From: Firmicutes bacterium HGW-Firmicutes-12
GTDB lineage: Bacteria; Bacillota; Peptococcia; DRI-13; PHAD01
Length of the DNA stretch: 43,016 nt
NCBI GenBank assembly: GCA_002841595.1
Contig: PHAD01000006.1
Coordinates: 1 to 43,016 of the forward strand
Reading direction: 5' to 3'
The position numbers and the translations under genes were made by a program. Below are positions 33,186-41,597 of this stretch, one piece after another. How positions within the stretch are numbered: the first letter of the stretch is position 1; the number at the start of each line of letters is the position of its first letter. The notes beneath the pieces were generated by a model. It was not told where the DNA came from, did no database searches, and saw only the letters and a list, made by a program, of their open reading frames with translations.

Positions 33186-33899
33186 TTGAAAAGCAAATAT
33201 ATCATGATCCTTTCATTAATATTTGGTTTGTTGACAGCTTATTTGATCTATAACTTCCTAGTAGAGACAAAACAGTCTATGAATGACACTCAGTATGGCG
33301 AGGTAGTAGTTGCGGCAGTGGATGTTTTAGGCAAAACGCAGGTTACAAATGAAATGCTACAAGTAATGAAGGTTCCTGTGGAATACATACATCCTTTAGC
33401 TATTCGTGAAAAGAATAATGCGGTCGGCAAAATTACTAATACTGCCATATCACAAGGCGAAGAGATATTGCAAAACAAACTTATAGATATAGGTGAAGTA
33501 AATTATGGTCTTTCTTATGCGGTACCGTTGGGCAAACGTGCTGTAACGATAGCTGTAGATGATGTGAGCGGGATTTCTGGATTAATCAAGCCCGGTGATA
33601 AGGTTGATGTGGCAGCGGTTGTAAATCTTCCTGAAGAAGGTGGACAAAAGGAAGTACCTAATGCATTGGTAGTACTTCAAGACGTTCAGGTGTTGGCAGT
33701 GGGTATAACAATGGAGGATCGAAGCGGCGGAAAAGGGACCCTGGATTATAAGAATATAACCGTAGCTGTGACAGTTGAGGATGCACGTCCGCTTATTCTA
33801 GCCAGCCAAAAAGGTGTTATTCGTCTGATGCTTCGTTCGCCAATTGACACTAGTACTGTGGTAACTGAGCCGTTTAGCCCTGAAGAATTCCTGCCTTAA
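33186..33899 (+). CDS. cpaB: Flp pilus assembly protein CpaB/RcpC (SAF domain)
   Basis: 237 residues with one N-terminal membrane segment (about 5-22) and a SAF domain (about 42-105: V-V-A-A-V-D-V-L-G, P-L-A-I-R-E, G-K-I-T-N-T-A-I-S-Q-G-E), followed by the RcpC/CpaB region with the diagnostic R-A-V-T-I-A-V-D-D-V-S-G-I-S-G-L-I-K-P-G-D-K-V-D. In diderms CpaB helps the secretin channel; in monoderms it probably contacts the wall or pilus base. The TTG at 33186 has GGGAGGG 6 bases upstream. Order tadG-cpaB-cpaE-cpaF is the standard Firmicute Tad layout. Confidence 0.92.
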   Translation: MKSKYIMILSLIFGLLTAYLIYNFLVETKQSMNDTQYGEVVVAAVDVLGKTQVTNEMLQVMKVPVEYIHPLAIREKNNAVGKITNTAISQGEEILQNKLIDIGEVNYGLSYAVPLGKRAVTIAVDDVSGISGLIKPGDKVDVAAVVNLPEEGGQKEVPNALVVLQDVQVLAVGITMEDRSGGKGTLDYKNITVAVTVEDARPLILASQKGVIRLMLRSPIDTSTVVTEPFSPEEFLP

Positions 33900-33981
33900 A
33901 CAATAGACATATTTAAAGCGGTATCATGGAGTCTTGATGGAACTCAATGGATTAAAGAACTAAAGAAGGTGGTGAAATAAT

Positions 33982-35229
33982 ATGGAGCCTATACGCATTC
34001 TGGTGGTAGATGATGTGGAAGAGACAAGAGATAATATCCGCCGAATTCTTTCCTTTGATAAGGATATCGCCATAATTGGTGAAGGAAGAGATGGTTTAGA
34101 GGCAATACAAAAGGTTAAGGCGCTTAGCCCTGATATAGTTTTAATGGATATGAACATGCCCAGGTTAAATGGGATTGCGGCAACAGAAAAGATTATACTT
34201 GAAAACCCAGGTGTTGCCGTAATCTTCCTCAGTGTTCAAGGAGAAGCTGAATACCTTCGTAAGGCGATGATGGCGGGGGCACGTGATTATTTGGTAAAAC
34301 CATTTAGTGGGGATGAACTCGTTGAAACAATAAAGCGCGTTTATCAGCTTGAAAGTAGAAGAACAAATACTGGAAATAATCAAGGAGTCAAGACCTCTAA
34401 ACCACAAGTTGTCACAATATTTGGAACAAAGGGAGGGGTCGGAAAGACAACCATTGCTGTAAATACTGCAGTTCAGTTAGCTCAGGCAAAGAAGAAGGTT
34501 GTTATGGTAGATTTGGATCTTCAGTTTGGGGATATCTCAGTATTTCTAAATCTTTCACCGAAAAGAACAATTGCAGAACTCGCTCAGGAAGGTAATGAAC
34601 CCGATATTGACCTAATTGAGTCGTATATGATTCCTCATCTTTCAGGAATAAAAATTCTGCCTGCTCCGGGTCGGCCGGAATACGCGGAGCTTATTACGGC
34701 AGGACAGATCGAAAATATCATTGCTGTTCTTAAAAACCACTATGATTACGTAGTTATAGATACACCACCGTTATTTAATGATACAAACCTATGTGCTCTT
34801 GATCTGTCTTCGCAGGTATTTCTTGTCCTTTCATTGGACTTGGCAACAATCAAGAATGTTAAGTTGAGTCTGGAATTAATGCAAACTCTTCATCATATTG
34901 GAAAAACAAAATTGGTATTAAACCGTGCTTCAGAGGATATGGGGATCAAAGTGAACAATGCCGAGGAAACATTAGAATTCTTAATTGCTGCCCAGTTACC
35001 TAGTGATGGAAAGATATGTGTATCTGCCCTGAATAAGGGTATTCCCTTTGTTATTTCAGAACCAAATGCCAAGATTAGTCAAGCAGTACGCAATGTTACG
35101 GAACTAATTCTTCAAGACAAAGGATACCAGTCCCAACTCAAAGAGAAGAGAATGGGGAGTTTCTTGGGAAGGCTTTTTAAAGGCGGTTCCGATAATAACG
35201 TAAAAAGAGCATCTAATAGTGGGGAGTGA
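33982..35229 (+). CDS. cpaE: CpaE/TadZ: receiver domain fused to MinD/ParA-like ATPase
   Basis: 415 residues. The N-terminal receiver domain (about 4-120) keeps D10-D11, the acceptor D56 (I-V-L-M-D-M-N-M-P), a Ser in F-L-S-V and Lys in Y-L-V-K-P-F. A linker follows and then a ParA/MinD ATPase (about 140-385) with a deviant Walker A, K-G-G-V-G-K-T-T, and D-L-D-L-Q-F-G-D. TadZ/CpaE localises the pilus machine, usually to a pole, and recruits CpaF. In many Tad systems the receiver is degenerate; here all key residues are present, so phosphorylation control is plausible. AAGGTGGTG precedes the ATG at 33982. cpaF begins 6 bases after the stop. Confidence 0.93.
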   Translation: MEPIRILVVDDVEETRDNIRRILSFDKDIAIIGEGRDGLEAIQKVKALSPDIVLMDMNMPRLNGIAATEKIILENPGVAVIFLSVQGEAEYLRKAMMAGARDYLVKPFSGDELVETIKRVYQLESRRTNTGNNQGVKTSKPQVVTIFGTKGGVGKTTIAVNTAVQLAQAKKKVVMVDLDLQFGDISVFLNLSPKRTIAELAQEGNEPDIDLIESYMIPHLSGIKILPAPGRPEYAELITAGQIENIIAVLKNHYDYVVIDTPPLFNDTNLCALDLSSQVFLVLSLDLATIKNVKLSLELMQTLHHIGKTKLVLNRASEDMGIKVNNAEETLEFLIAAQLPSDGKICVSALNKGIPFVISEPNAKISQAVRNVTELILQDKGYQSQLKEKRMGSFLGRLFKGGSDNNVKRASNSGE

Positions 35230-35235
35230 TAGAAA

Positions 35236-36567
35236 GTGTCCTTACTAAAGCGCTTAGAAAAGGAGAAGGGAAACAAGATCATTATCGGCGCAGGAGAGGT
35301 CAAGAGTCAGACCGATAAAAATCAGGATCCCCACGAACAATTCAAAGCAAAGGTTCATGAAGAAATAATAGGAGAGGTAGATAACATTACCTCAGGCGTA
35401 GAAATGGGTTCGAAGGTTGAAGAGCTTGTTAACACGATATTAGATAGAGATGGAGCACATTTTACTCGTCTTGAAAGACAGAAAATAACAGCGGAGATAT
35501 TGGATGAGGTAGTGGGGCTTGGTCCAATAGAACAACTCTTAAAGGATGAGCAAATCTCAGAAATAATGGTGAATGGACCCAAAAATATATACGTGGAACG
35601 AAACGGAAAAATAGAACAAGTAAATTTTACTTTTCGTGATAATGAGCACGTGCTACATATAATAGATAAGATTGTATCTCCGATAGGGAGACGCATCGAT
35701 GAGGCAATGCCAATGGTAGATGCGCGTCTACCAGACGGTTCCCGCGTTAATGCAATTATTCCACCGCTATCCTTAGTCGGGCCCGTTATTACTATACGTA
35801 AATTCTTTCGTGATCCACTTACGATACAAGATTTAATTCGTTTTGGTACCCTTACACCAAAAATGGCGACCTTCTTAGAAGCTTGTGTTAAAGGCCGTCT
35901 AAACATAGTTATTTCAGGAGGTACAGGTAGCGGGAAAACCAGTACCCTAAATGTATTATCTTCATTTATTCCTGGTAATGAACGTATTGTCACTATTGAA
36001 GACTCAGCCGAGTTGCAGCTTCGTCAAGAGCATGTGATAACCTTGGAAACTCGCCCGCCAAATATTGAAGGGAAAGGGGCCATTACCATTAGGGATTTGG
36101 TTCGCAACTCTTTGCGCATGAGGCCCGAGCGGATCGTAGTTGGAGAGGTTCGTGCGGGAGAAGCTCTAGACATGCTTCAAGCTATGAATACAGGACATGA
36201 TGGATCATTGACAACAGGTCATGCCAATTCTTCACGTGATATCCTCTCTCGTTTAGAGACAATGGTATTAATGGCAGGAATGGATTTACCAGTAAGGGCA
36301 ATACGGGAACAAATGGCCTCAGCTATTGATCTTATTGTCCAGCAAGCTCGTTTGAGGGACGGGAGTCGTAAGATTATCAATATAACAGAAGTTTTAGGCA
36401 TGGAAGGTGATGTTATAACACTACAGGATGTCTTTGAATTTGAAGGCGAAGGTCTTGATGAGCGTGGCAAACTAAAGGGACATTTTAAGGCGACAGGAGT
36501 CAGGCCAAAATGTATGGACAAACTCCTTATGGCCGGTGTAGCTATACCCGAGGATGTATTTTTTTAA
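35236..36567 (+). CDS. cpaF: CpaF/TadA secretion ATPase
   Basis: 443 residues, a PilT/VirB11-like hexameric ATPase. It has an N-terminal domain with [12 protein letters not shown], Walker [11 protein letters not shown] (about 231-240), an Asp box (V-T-I-E-D-S-A-E-L), a His box with T-T-G-H-A-N-S, and Walker B-like [10 protein letters not shown]. It powers both extension and retraction of Tad pili from the cytoplasmic face, working with TadB and TadC. The GTG start at 35236 is 6 bases after the cpaE stop, with GGAG at 35222-35226. Full length; no missing motif. Confidence 0.95.
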   Translation: MSLLKRLEKEKGNKIIIGAGEVKSQTDKNQDPHEQFKAKVHEEIIGEVDNITSGVEMGSKVEELVNTILDRDGAHFTRLERQKITAEILDEVVGLGPIEQLLKDEQISEIMVNGPKNIYVERNGKIEQVNFTFRDNEHVLHIIDKIVSPIGRRIDEAMPMVDARLPDGSRVNAIIPPLSLVGPVITIRKFFRDPLTIQDLIRFGTLTPKMATFLEACVKGRLNIVISGGTGSGKTSTLNVLSSFIPGNERIVTIEDSAELQLRQEHVITLETRPPNIEGKGAITIRDLVRNSLRMRPERIVVGEVRAGEALDMLQAMNTGHDGSLTTGHANSSRDILSRLETMVLMAGMDLPVRAIREQMASAIDLIVQQARLRDGSRKIINITEVLGMEGDVITLQDVFEFEGEGLDERGKLKGHFKATGVRPKCMDKLLMAGVAIPEDVFF

Positions 36568-36607
36568 TACAGTTCTATTGATATACAAACAGGGAGAGGT
36601 TATTCCT

Positions 36608-37576
36608 ATGAATGTTTTTTTTATATGTATATGTAGCTTTTTAGCTGTAGTCTTGGGCATCAATAGTCTTTATCTAATGTCAACACGGAATAAAAGGAAT
36701 ATGCACAGGCGCCTCGAAAAGATTTCCGCATCTTCTTTTAAAACAAAAATATTTAATGAGGATCATCATGAAAAAGGTGATATCAAAAAGAGCTTTTTCC
36801 AAAAGACAGGCAAACTACTGTTTCGTAAAGGGATGACCAAACAGATTGAGGAACAGCTGACCAAAGCAGATATCCCCTTAAGAGGTGAGGAGTTTCTACT
36901 GATTTGGATGTTGGTGGGCCTGCTTCCGGTATCTTTAGTTTACATAACTGTCCATAATATAGGACTAGTCTTTTTGGTGTATCTCATCGGAATACTATTA
37001 ATTCCATTAATGGTGAGGATAGCTCAGCAGAAGAAACTAAAGAAATTCAACCAACAGATCAGCGATACACTATCTATTATGGCTAACGCTCTACGAGCAG
37101 GATTTAGTTTTATACAGTCCATGGATATGGTTGGTCGGGAGATGCCGGTCCCTATTTCTAAAGAATTTGCCAGAACCTATAGGGAAATTAGTCTCGGTGC
37201 AATAACAGAGGAAGCCCTGCAAAAAATGGTTAAGCGAGTTTCAAGTGATGATCTGGATTTATTGGTAACCGCAGTTTTAATACAGCGGCAGGTTGGTGGA
37301 AACTTGGCTGAAGTTCTTGATAATATCTCTCATACGATACGGGAACGTATTAGGATAAAGGGCGAGATTAAAACACTTACAGCACAGGGCCGTATATCAG
37401 GGCTCGTTATTGGTATAATACCGCCTTGTTTAATCGTAGTGTTATTGCTAATTAATCCAGGCTATATGCAGCCACTGCTGTATACTCCAATAGGCTGGAC
37501 GCTACTGGCAGTAGGGGCTTTTGCAGAAATAATAGGAATTTTAATTATAAAGAAAATCATTACTATAGATTATTGA
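36608..37576 (+). CDS. tadB: TadB inner-membrane platform protein (T2SSF)
   Basis: 322 residues. One segment at the N-terminus, two in the middle (about 95-140) and two at the C-terminus (about 265-315) flank a T2SS F domain (about 160-280: S-I-M-A-N-A-L-R-A-G-F-S-F-I-Q-S and Q-R-Q-V-G-G-N-L-A-E-V-L-D). TadB with TadC forms the platform under the pilus driven by CpaF. The ATG at 36608 is favoured because GGGAGAGG (36592-36599) lies 8 bases upstream; an in-frame ATG at 36554 is inside cpaF. The stop overlaps the upstream region of tadC, with only 14 bases between genes. Confidence 0.92.
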   Translation: MNVFFICICSFLAVVLGINSLYLMSTRNKRNMHRRLEKISASSFKTKIFNEDHHEKGDIKKSFFQKTGKLLFRKGMTKQIEEQLTKADIPLRGEEFLLIWMLVGLLPVSLVYITVHNIGLVFLVYLIGILLIPLMVRIAQQKKLKKFNQQISDTLSIMANALRAGFSFIQSMDMVGREMPVPISKEFARTYREISLGAITEEALQKMVKRVSSDDLDLLVTAVLIQRQVGGNLAEVLDNISHTIRERIRIKGEIKTLTAQGRISGLVIGIIPPCLIVVLLLINPGYMQPLLYTPIGWTLLAVGAFAEIIGILIIKKIITIDY

Positions 37577-37590
37577 CAAGGAGTGAGAAC

Positions 37591-38520
37591 ATGCTGCAAA
37601 TTATTATGCTAAGCTTCATGTTTGTGTTTACCCTGTCAGTTTTGTTACTGCGGTTCATGTTTAGGAATAGACTTCTGTTAAATAAACGCTTAAAAGAAGT
37701 TACAACAAGTCAGCTCCAGACAAAGAAAAATGAGGAAGATTATTTGAACAAATCTTTTTTTGAACGTATCATTCAGCCGATTGTTTCCTTTGTAGCATTA
37801 GTTTTTTCACGCTTTATGCCATCCGAGAGTCGCCAAAAGTTACAACAAACCTTGCAACAGGCCGGCAATCCGGGGAATCTTAGGCCTCATGAGTATCAGT
37901 CGTTTCATTTATTGTTCACTATTATAAGTTTTATATTGGTATGGGTACTTACCACGGTGGCCAAAAAAAGTATTTCGGAGCAGTTAACCCTAATGTTATT
38001 GGTCATAGTAGGGGCAATTTTACTAAATAAAGTCTATCTCAACAACAGGATTAGAAAAAGAAAGACAGGATTATTAAAAGAACTCCCTGATGCGATGGAT
38101 CTTTTAACAGTAAGTGTCGAAGCAGGTCTGAGCTTTGATGCAGCTTTACTGCACGTTGTTGATAAGTCGAAGGGGGCTTTGGCAGAAGAATTTAGAACTA
38201 CCTTAAAGGAATTGCAGATGGGGAAATCACGCCGGGAAGCCTTAAGAGCTTTAGGCGAGCGGACAAATGTTGATGATCTGTTGACTTTTGTTGGTTCGAT
38301 GATCCAGGCTGATCAGCTCGGAGTTCCAATCAGCAGAATATTAAGGATACAAGCTGAGCAGGTTCGCACGAAAAGACGTCAGAGAGTAGAAGAAAAAGCT
38401 ATGAAAGCTCCTGTTAAAATGTTGATACCTCTTGTTTTTTTTATCTTCCCTAGTATCTTTATCGTTTTATTAGGACCTGCCGCTATCCAGATATATCAAA
38501 CACTTCTGACCAAATTTTAA
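37591..38520 (+). CDS. tadC: TadC inner-membrane platform protein (T2SSF)
   Basis: 309 residues with the TadB-like layout: an N-terminal segment, two central segments (about 110-150), a T2SS F domain (about 165-290: L-P-D-A-M-D-L-L-T-V-S-V-E-A-G-L-S-F-D-A-A) and a C-terminal segment (P-L-V-F-F-I-F-P-S-I-F-I-V-L-L-G-P-A). The conserved E-A-G-L-S-F-D-A motif separates TadC from TadB. The ATG at 37591 has AAGGAGTGAG 5-7 bases upstream. It is the last core Tad gene; the glycosyltransferase follows after 39 bases with no terminator between. Confidence 0.93.
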   Translation: MLQIIMLSFMFVFTLSVLLLRFMFRNRLLLNKRLKEVTTSQLQTKKNEEDYLNKSFFERIIQPIVSFVALVFSRFMPSESRQKLQQTLQQAGNPGNLRPHEYQSFHLLFTIISFILVWVLTTVAKKSISEQLTLMLLVIVGAILLNKVYLNNRIRKRKTGLLKELPDAMDLLTVSVEAGLSFDAALLHVVDKSKGALAEEFRTTLKELQMGKSRREALRALGERTNVDDLLTFVGSMIQADQLGVPISRILRIQAEQVRTKRRQRVEEKAMKAPVKMLIPLVFFIFPSIFIVLLGPAAIQIYQTLLTKF

Positions 38521-38559
38521 CTGCAGTAATTAACTTGTACAGTTAGTGGGGTGAATAAA

Positions 38560-39258
38560 GTGATATCAATTATTGTCCCTGTTTATAATGAGGAGAAGCA
38601 TATTCTAAATACGTTGGAGGAATTAAAGAAGACGCTACAACAGCTTGAAGACTATGAAATAATTGTTGTTAATGATGGCAGTACGGATAACACATATAAG
38701 GTAGTTGCAGAGATAAATGGTATACGAGTAATTTCCTATTATAATAATAAAGGCAAGGGCTTCGCTCTTAGAAAAGGGATCGCCCAAGCTAGAGGACAGT
38801 TGGTAGGCTTTATTGATGGGGATGGAGAAATATCGCCGCGTTTTATTGAGCCTTTATATGCAGAAATAAAAAAAGGAAAAGCTGATATTGTAGTTGGTAA
38901 AAAGCTTAACCTGAAGAAAAATATCGTGCGTAAGCTTTTTTCACTAGCCTTTCGGGTTGTAAGTTTCACGCTATTTGGCTTATCTATTGATACACAAACT
39001 GGAATAAAAATATTTAATAAAAAGGTGAAGGCTTTACAGGTGCAGAATGATAGTTATCTTTTTGATCTTGAGCTGTTAATAGCCTGTAAGGAAAAAAGCT
39101 TGAGGATAAAGGAAATACCAGTTAGGATTTCTACTGTGCACAAGACCAGCCGTATCGGTGTTAGAGAGGCGCTGGAAATGTTTTTTAATCTTATTAATAT
39201 TAAAATCGGGAGGCAGTCGTGTACAAATCAGCAAAACTATGGGTATTATTTATACTAA
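38560..39258 (+). CDS. Family 2 glycosyltransferase (DPM1/ArnC-like)
   Basis: 232 residues. The GT-A fold begins at the very N-terminus: I-S-I-I-V-P-V-Y-N-E-E, then V-V-N-D-G-S-T-D-N-T and the metal motif D-G-D-G-E. A later D-T-Q-T-G-I-K-I-F-N-K marks the polyprenyl-phosphate glycosyltransferase group (DPM1, ArnC). There is no membrane segment, so it acts at the cytoplasmic face, probably loading a sugar onto undecaprenyl phosphate. GTG 38560 has GGGGTG 6 bases upstream; GTG 38551 is an alternative. Its 3' end overlaps the next gene by 40 bases. It heads a three-gene sugar cassette behind the Tad operon. Confidence 0.88.
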   Translation: MISIIVPVYNEEKHILNTLEELKKTLQQLEDYEIIVVNDGSTDNTYKVVAEINGIRVISYYNNKGKGFALRKGIAQARGQLVGFIDGDGEISPRFIEPLYAEIKKGKADIVVGKKLNLKKNIVRKLFSLAFRVVSFTLFGLSIDTQTGIKIFNKKVKALQVQNDSYLFDLELLIACKEKSLRIKEIPVRISTVHKTSRIGVREALEMFFNLINIKIGRQSCTNQQNYGYYLY

Positions 39259-40754
39259 TTATCCTTCTGGTGAATAGCAATATGTTCATTATTGTATCCG
39301 GATTATCCGATGGAGAATTTCTCGGTAAAGCTATTGTTGGGGATGCGGACTATTCTACGTATATCACAAAAATGAAAATTGGCTATGAAGGTGGCTGGCA
39401 ATATGTTAACAAATACACGACGGAGCCCCATGATTCCTCATATATTTTCCTCTTTTATTTATTTTTAGGGCACTTAGCGGCTATTTTTCACCTTGACTTG
39501 CATTTAACCTTTCATGCGGCTAGGTTTATCTTAGCTTTCTTTGCCTTAAAGGTGCTATATCGATTTTTTCAAAAGTATTCAGATGAGACGGAGATTTTGC
39601 CGATATTCCTTCTAGCTGTATTTATAAGCGGGTCCTATAATACGGCGATTGATATAGCTCCACAGTATCACCTTTATGCGGGCATGATGGGATTCACGCA
39701 TTACATGTTAACGCTGATATGTTTACTCGTATTCTTTGATAGTGTACTAGATTATGCTAATAGGAAGGGCAAAGGCAATCTACTTAAATCTGTCCTCGCT
39801 TTGAATGTTCTTGCTGTCGTTCATCCCTTCATGGTAGTGCTGGCGGGTCTGGTTATTACCGGTACTGTTATCGCAACTAAAAAGTTGGCTAAAACGCTAC
39901 CGATTCTATCAATTTCAGCGGTGAGCAGTATGCCAGCGATGCTATATTTTTTCTATATCTTTACCACAAATCCCGCCTTGATTGGTTGGAGAGCACAGGC
40001 TGTTGCGGATTTGCCCCATGTTTATCATTTATTTTTATATGGACTGGGCTCCTTAATGGCTTATTGCACGATAGTATTATGGATTAAGAAAAAAATCACT
40101 ATAGCAGATTCTTCCGTTCTATTTATTGTATGGCTGCTTACAGCCCTTGTCTTATCCTTTACTAACCTAATAACTAGTCCTTTACAGTGGTTTTTCTTTG
40201 CCTCAGTTCCCGTAGCATATTTAAGTTATAAATTCATTAGATATTTGGATAGTAAGGCAGCCTTTAAAATTGTATACAAAGGTAGAAGCGTTGTATCCTT
40301 ACTTATCCTTGTTATGCTAGTGATACCGACCGCGGATATGTTATTCTTGATAGATCATTCAGCGGTATATATGTTGAAGCACAAAGAAGAATTTAATCAA
40401 AGCATAATCTTTTCTGAGGATATGAAGTGCTACGAATGGCTTCGAGAAAATGCTGATACAAGTGATATCATTCTTGCTGATGAAAGAATAGGAAATATAA
40501 TTCCCTTTGTAACTAACAGTATTACGTTTATCGGCCATCAACATGAAACCCTGGACTATGAAAATAAGCTAAAAAAAGTCGAGCTGTTACTAGATGGAAG
40601 CTATACTAAACAGGAAGCTGTCGGGTTTTTAGAAGAAAGCAAAATAAAATACATTATATATAATAAAGGTGAGAAGACGGGATATGAATTTCTTACACAC
40701 ATTCTGTCAGGCCGTACCATAACCTTATACAAATATGCAGGGAGTAAAGAATAA
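39219..40754 (+). CDS. Polytopic membrane protein, GT-C glycosyltransferase-like
   Basis: 511 residues with about 11 membrane segments and a soluble C-terminal domain (about 395-505). The first outside loop has D-A-D-Y-S-T-Y, an acidic site comparable with the GT-C catalytic loop. The tail has C-Y-E-W-L-R-E-N-A and later F-I-G-H-Q-H-E-T-L-D-Y and I-K-Y-I-I-Y, the pattern found in GT-C-like proteins that use polyprenyl-linked sugars. It would transfer the sugar made by the upstream GT2 to an outside acceptor. CGGGAGG lies 5 bases before the GTG at 39219, inside the GT2 gene. The next gene starts on the last base of its stop codon. The GT-C call is pattern-based. Confidence 0.7.
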   Translation: MYKSAKLWVLFILIILLVNSNMFIIVSGLSDGEFLGKAIVGDADYSTYITKMKIGYEGGWQYVNKYTTEPHDSSYIFLFYLFLGHLAAIFHLDLHLTFHAARFILAFFALKVLYRFFQKYSDETEILPIFLLAVFISGSYNTAIDIAPQYHLYAGMMGFTHYMLTLICLLVFFDSVLDYANRKGKGNLLKSVLALNVLAVVHPFMVVLAGLVITGTVIATKKLAKTLPILSISAVSSMPAMLYFFYIFTTNPALIGWRAQAVADLPHVYHLFLYGLGSLMAYCTIVLWIKKKITIADSSVLFIVWLLTALVLSFTNLITSPLQWFFFASVPVAYLSYKFIRYLDSKAAFKIVYKGRSVVSLLILVMLVIPTADMLFLIDHSAVYMLKHKEEFNQSIIFSEDMKCYEWLRENADTSDIILADERIGNIIPFVTNSITFIGHQHETLDYENKLKKVELLLDGSYTKQEAVGFLEESKIKYIIYNKGEKTGYEFLTHILSGRTITLYKYAGSKE

Positions 40755-41104
40755 TGATTTATGCAGTTATTAGTATTGCGATTGCCTCTATCGGACAGGC
40801 CATTTTAAAAAGCTCACTCAATGGGTTAGAGCTTAAAGAAGCTAGTCTGAATATAAAATTTGTGACAACTATATTTGCGGATGGGCAAATACTAATAGGA
40901 TTAGGTTGTTACGGTGTTAGCGCTGTTTTATGGCTTTATGCTCTGAGTAAATGTAGCTTAAGCAGGCTGTATCCTTTTACAGCGTTAAGTTTTGTGCTGG
41001 TTATTTTACTTTCTCGTTATATTCTAGGAGAAAATATTAGTTCCAATCAGTCCCTTGGCATAGGCCTGGTTATTCTAGGGCTTTTTGTAGGTAGCGTTAG
41101 ATGA
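40754..41104 (+). CDS. Small EamA/EmrE-like transporter (ArnE/ArnF-like)
   Basis: 116 residues with four membrane segments, the size and layout of the small multidrug resistance/ArnE group. The C-terminal half has L-S-R-L-Y-P-F-T-A-L-S-F-V-L-V, then L-G-E-x-I-x-x-x-Q-x-L-G-I-G-L-V-I-L-G, as in EamA and ArnE/F subunits. In the Arn pathway such proteins flip undecaprenyl-phosphate aminoarabinose. Here it would flip the lipid-linked sugar between GT2 (inside) and the GT-C-like protein (outside). The ATG at 40754 overlaps the upstream TAA by one base (TAATG), a tight coupling that supports one pathway. Confidence 0.85.
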   Translation: MIYAVISIAIASIGQAILKSSLNGLELKEASLNIKFVTTIFADGQILIGLGCYGVSAVLWLYALSKCSLSRLYPFTALSFVLVILLSRYILGENISSNQSLGIGLVILGLFVGSVR

Positions 41105-41129
41105 ATAGGTAATACTAGGAGGGGTAGTT

Positions 41130-41489
41130 ATCAAAGAAGTTGTGATAATGAAAGATGGAAGTGTCATCGGATCAAATATTAAGGTAGCAGATAATTTTAT
41201 TCATCGTCTTATTGGTCTGATGGGAAAGAAGTGTTTGCTGCATGGAGAAGGCTTACTTCTTAAGGGCTGTCGGCAGATACATACTTTTTTTATGTTTATG
41301 ACGATAGACGTAGTGTTTTTAGATAGAAGTGGCGAGGTCGTTGATATACAAAAGGCGATGACCCCGTGTAAAGTAAGCCCATATGTGAAAAAGGCTTATC
41401 AGGTTTTAGAGCTACCTCAGGGAACTATTGAGCAGTACGCTATACAAAAAAAGGTGATGCTAAAGGTAGGAAGAGTCGATATACCCTAA
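41130..41489 (+). CDS. DUF192 family protein, probable ATC start
   Basis: About 119 residues if it starts at ATC 41130, or 115 from GTG 41142. Family marks are V-A-D-N-F-I-H-R-L-I-G-L-M-G-K, C-R-Q-I-H-T-F-F-M-F-M-T-I-D-V-V-F-L-D and V-L-E-L-P-Q-G-T-I. DUF192 proteins are small, of unsettled role, and often found near Tad loci or as secreted proteins. AGGAGGGG (41117-41124) lies 5 bases before ATC 41130 but 17 before the GTG. The extra residues I-K-E-V-V also match the usual N-terminal strand of the family. Both facts point to a rare ATC start, but no experimental evidence exists. It follows the transporter by 25 bases. Confidence 0.8.
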   Translation: MKEVVIMKDGSVIGSNIKVADNFIHRLIGLMGKKCLLHGEGLLLKGCRQIHTFFMFMTIDVVFLDRSGEVVDIQKAMTPCKVSPYVKKAYQVLELPQGTIEQYAIQKKVMLKVGRVDIP

Positions 41490-41493
41490 GGGG

Positions 41494-41523
41494 TTGTATT
41501 AAATGTGCCGTAAGATTTACAAT
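41494..41523 (+). promoter_or_regulatory. Candidate codY promoter
   Basis: TTGTAT (41494-41499), 18 bases, TACAAT (41518-41523). A second -10-like TATAAT at 41531-41536 has only a poor -35. The interval 41490-41597 is AT-rich and includes the palindrome TATACGTATA (41524-41533). Confidence 0.4.
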
Positions 41524-41597
41524 ATACGTATATAATACTAAATCATGGGAATACTACTAACAACAAACTTAAAAAACTCTAAGGAGGAATCTTATTA

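Noticed and set aside
35355-35993. Minus-strand frame of 212 codons
   Set aside because: Lies wholly opposite cpaF, with Ser/Ile-rich composition typical of a shadow frame.
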